From: G965215055 sp965242685
Lineage (GTDB): Bacteria; Pseudomonadota; Gammaproteobacteria; UBA4575
NCBI GenBank assembly: GCA_965242685.1
Contig: OZ251487.1
Span: forward strand, 992,001 to 1,056,000
Direction of reading: 5' to 3'
Length of the DNA stretch: 64,000 nucleotides
Position numbers and translations under genes: made by a program. Below are positions 63,911 to 64,000 of this stretch, piece by piece. Every line of letters starts with the position of its first letter. Position 1 is the first letter of the stretch. The notes beneath the pieces were generated by a model, which saw only the letters and a list, made by a program, of their open reading frames with translations, was not told where the DNA came from and searched no databases.

Positions 63911-64000
63911 GGCTTTCGTTCTCCGTGGGATGTCGGTAAGTTGCGGACGATAGCGGTGGCGAGTTCGATGTCTTCCGGACGGGTAATTTTGATGTTGTCG
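63907..64000 (-). CDS. ispD: 2-C-methyl-D-erythritol 4-phosphate cytidylyltransferase IspD (3' end only)
   Basis: Only the last 31 codons are in the window. They read DNIKITRPEDIELATAIV and a short tail before TGA, the typical IspD ending. The stop overlaps the ispF GTG start. The 5' part lies beyond the right edge. Confidence 0.88.
   Translation of the reverse strand, partial: DNIKITRPEDIELATAIVRNLPTSHGERKP

Overview
The window is one continuous, gene-dense piece of a gammaproteobacterial chromosome. Evidence for this is the long conserved strings of housekeeping genes: tRNA-Leu/tig/clpP/clpX, leuCD-leuB-asd-truA-trpFBA-accD-folC-dedD-cvpA-purF, efp with epmA and epmB, parE/parC, lptF-lptG-xerD beside dsbC, pepA-valS, and ispD-ispF. 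EF-P beta-lysylation, LptFG, LpxH and LpxL-type acyltransferases point to a diderm with an LPS-like outer membrane. Genus cannot be read from the sequence. Intergenic gaps are short, and no convincing intrinsic terminator was found.

Layout. 1-3.3 kb: protein quality control (clpX truncated by the window edge, clpP, tig) and tRNA-Leu. 3.3-9.9 kb: an accessory-leaning stretch with a CPBP membrane protease, tRNA-His, tRNA-Arg, two paralogous LpxL-family acyltransferases separated by a FetB-like permease, a fatty acyl-AMP ligase with its own carrier domain, a small gene behind an AT-rich palindromic region, and tRNA-Pro. 9.9-12.5 kb: periplasmic cyclophilin, lpxH, a lipoprotein and an L,D-transpeptidase. 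12.5-28 kb: a minus-strand amino acid, purine, folate and fatty-acid block (purF to leuC, then aroC). In that block the place where fimV usually sits, between asd and truA, holds a tandem pair of unfamiliar paralogues. 28-31.7 kb: psd and the complete EpmA/EF-P/EpmB set.

31.7-41.2 kb is a defence island. It carries a type III restriction subunit (res), a solitary antitoxin-like HTH gene with a palindrome in its promoter region, an AbiJ-like protein, and a mod methyltransferase in two pieces. The catalytic piece of mod contains a run of exactly 20 G (coding strand) just before its DPPY motif. At 20 G the frame is broken; 18 or 21 G would restore it. This looks like a phase-variable type III system captured in the OFF state. 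About 650 bp carrying two small genes lies between the mod pieces, flanked by 36-bp direct repeats that match the 3' end of the mod N-terminal gene.

41.2-64 kb: parC/parE, an AddA/UvrD-type helicase-nuclease, dsbC, a compact second restriction-modification pair (SPPY methyltransferase and HNH endonuclease) inserted between dsbC and xerD, lptG/lptF, pepA, valS, two exported ankyrin-repeat proteins with very regular 99/102-bp repeats, tsaB, a DinG/YoaA-type helicase, ispF and the 3' end of ispD.
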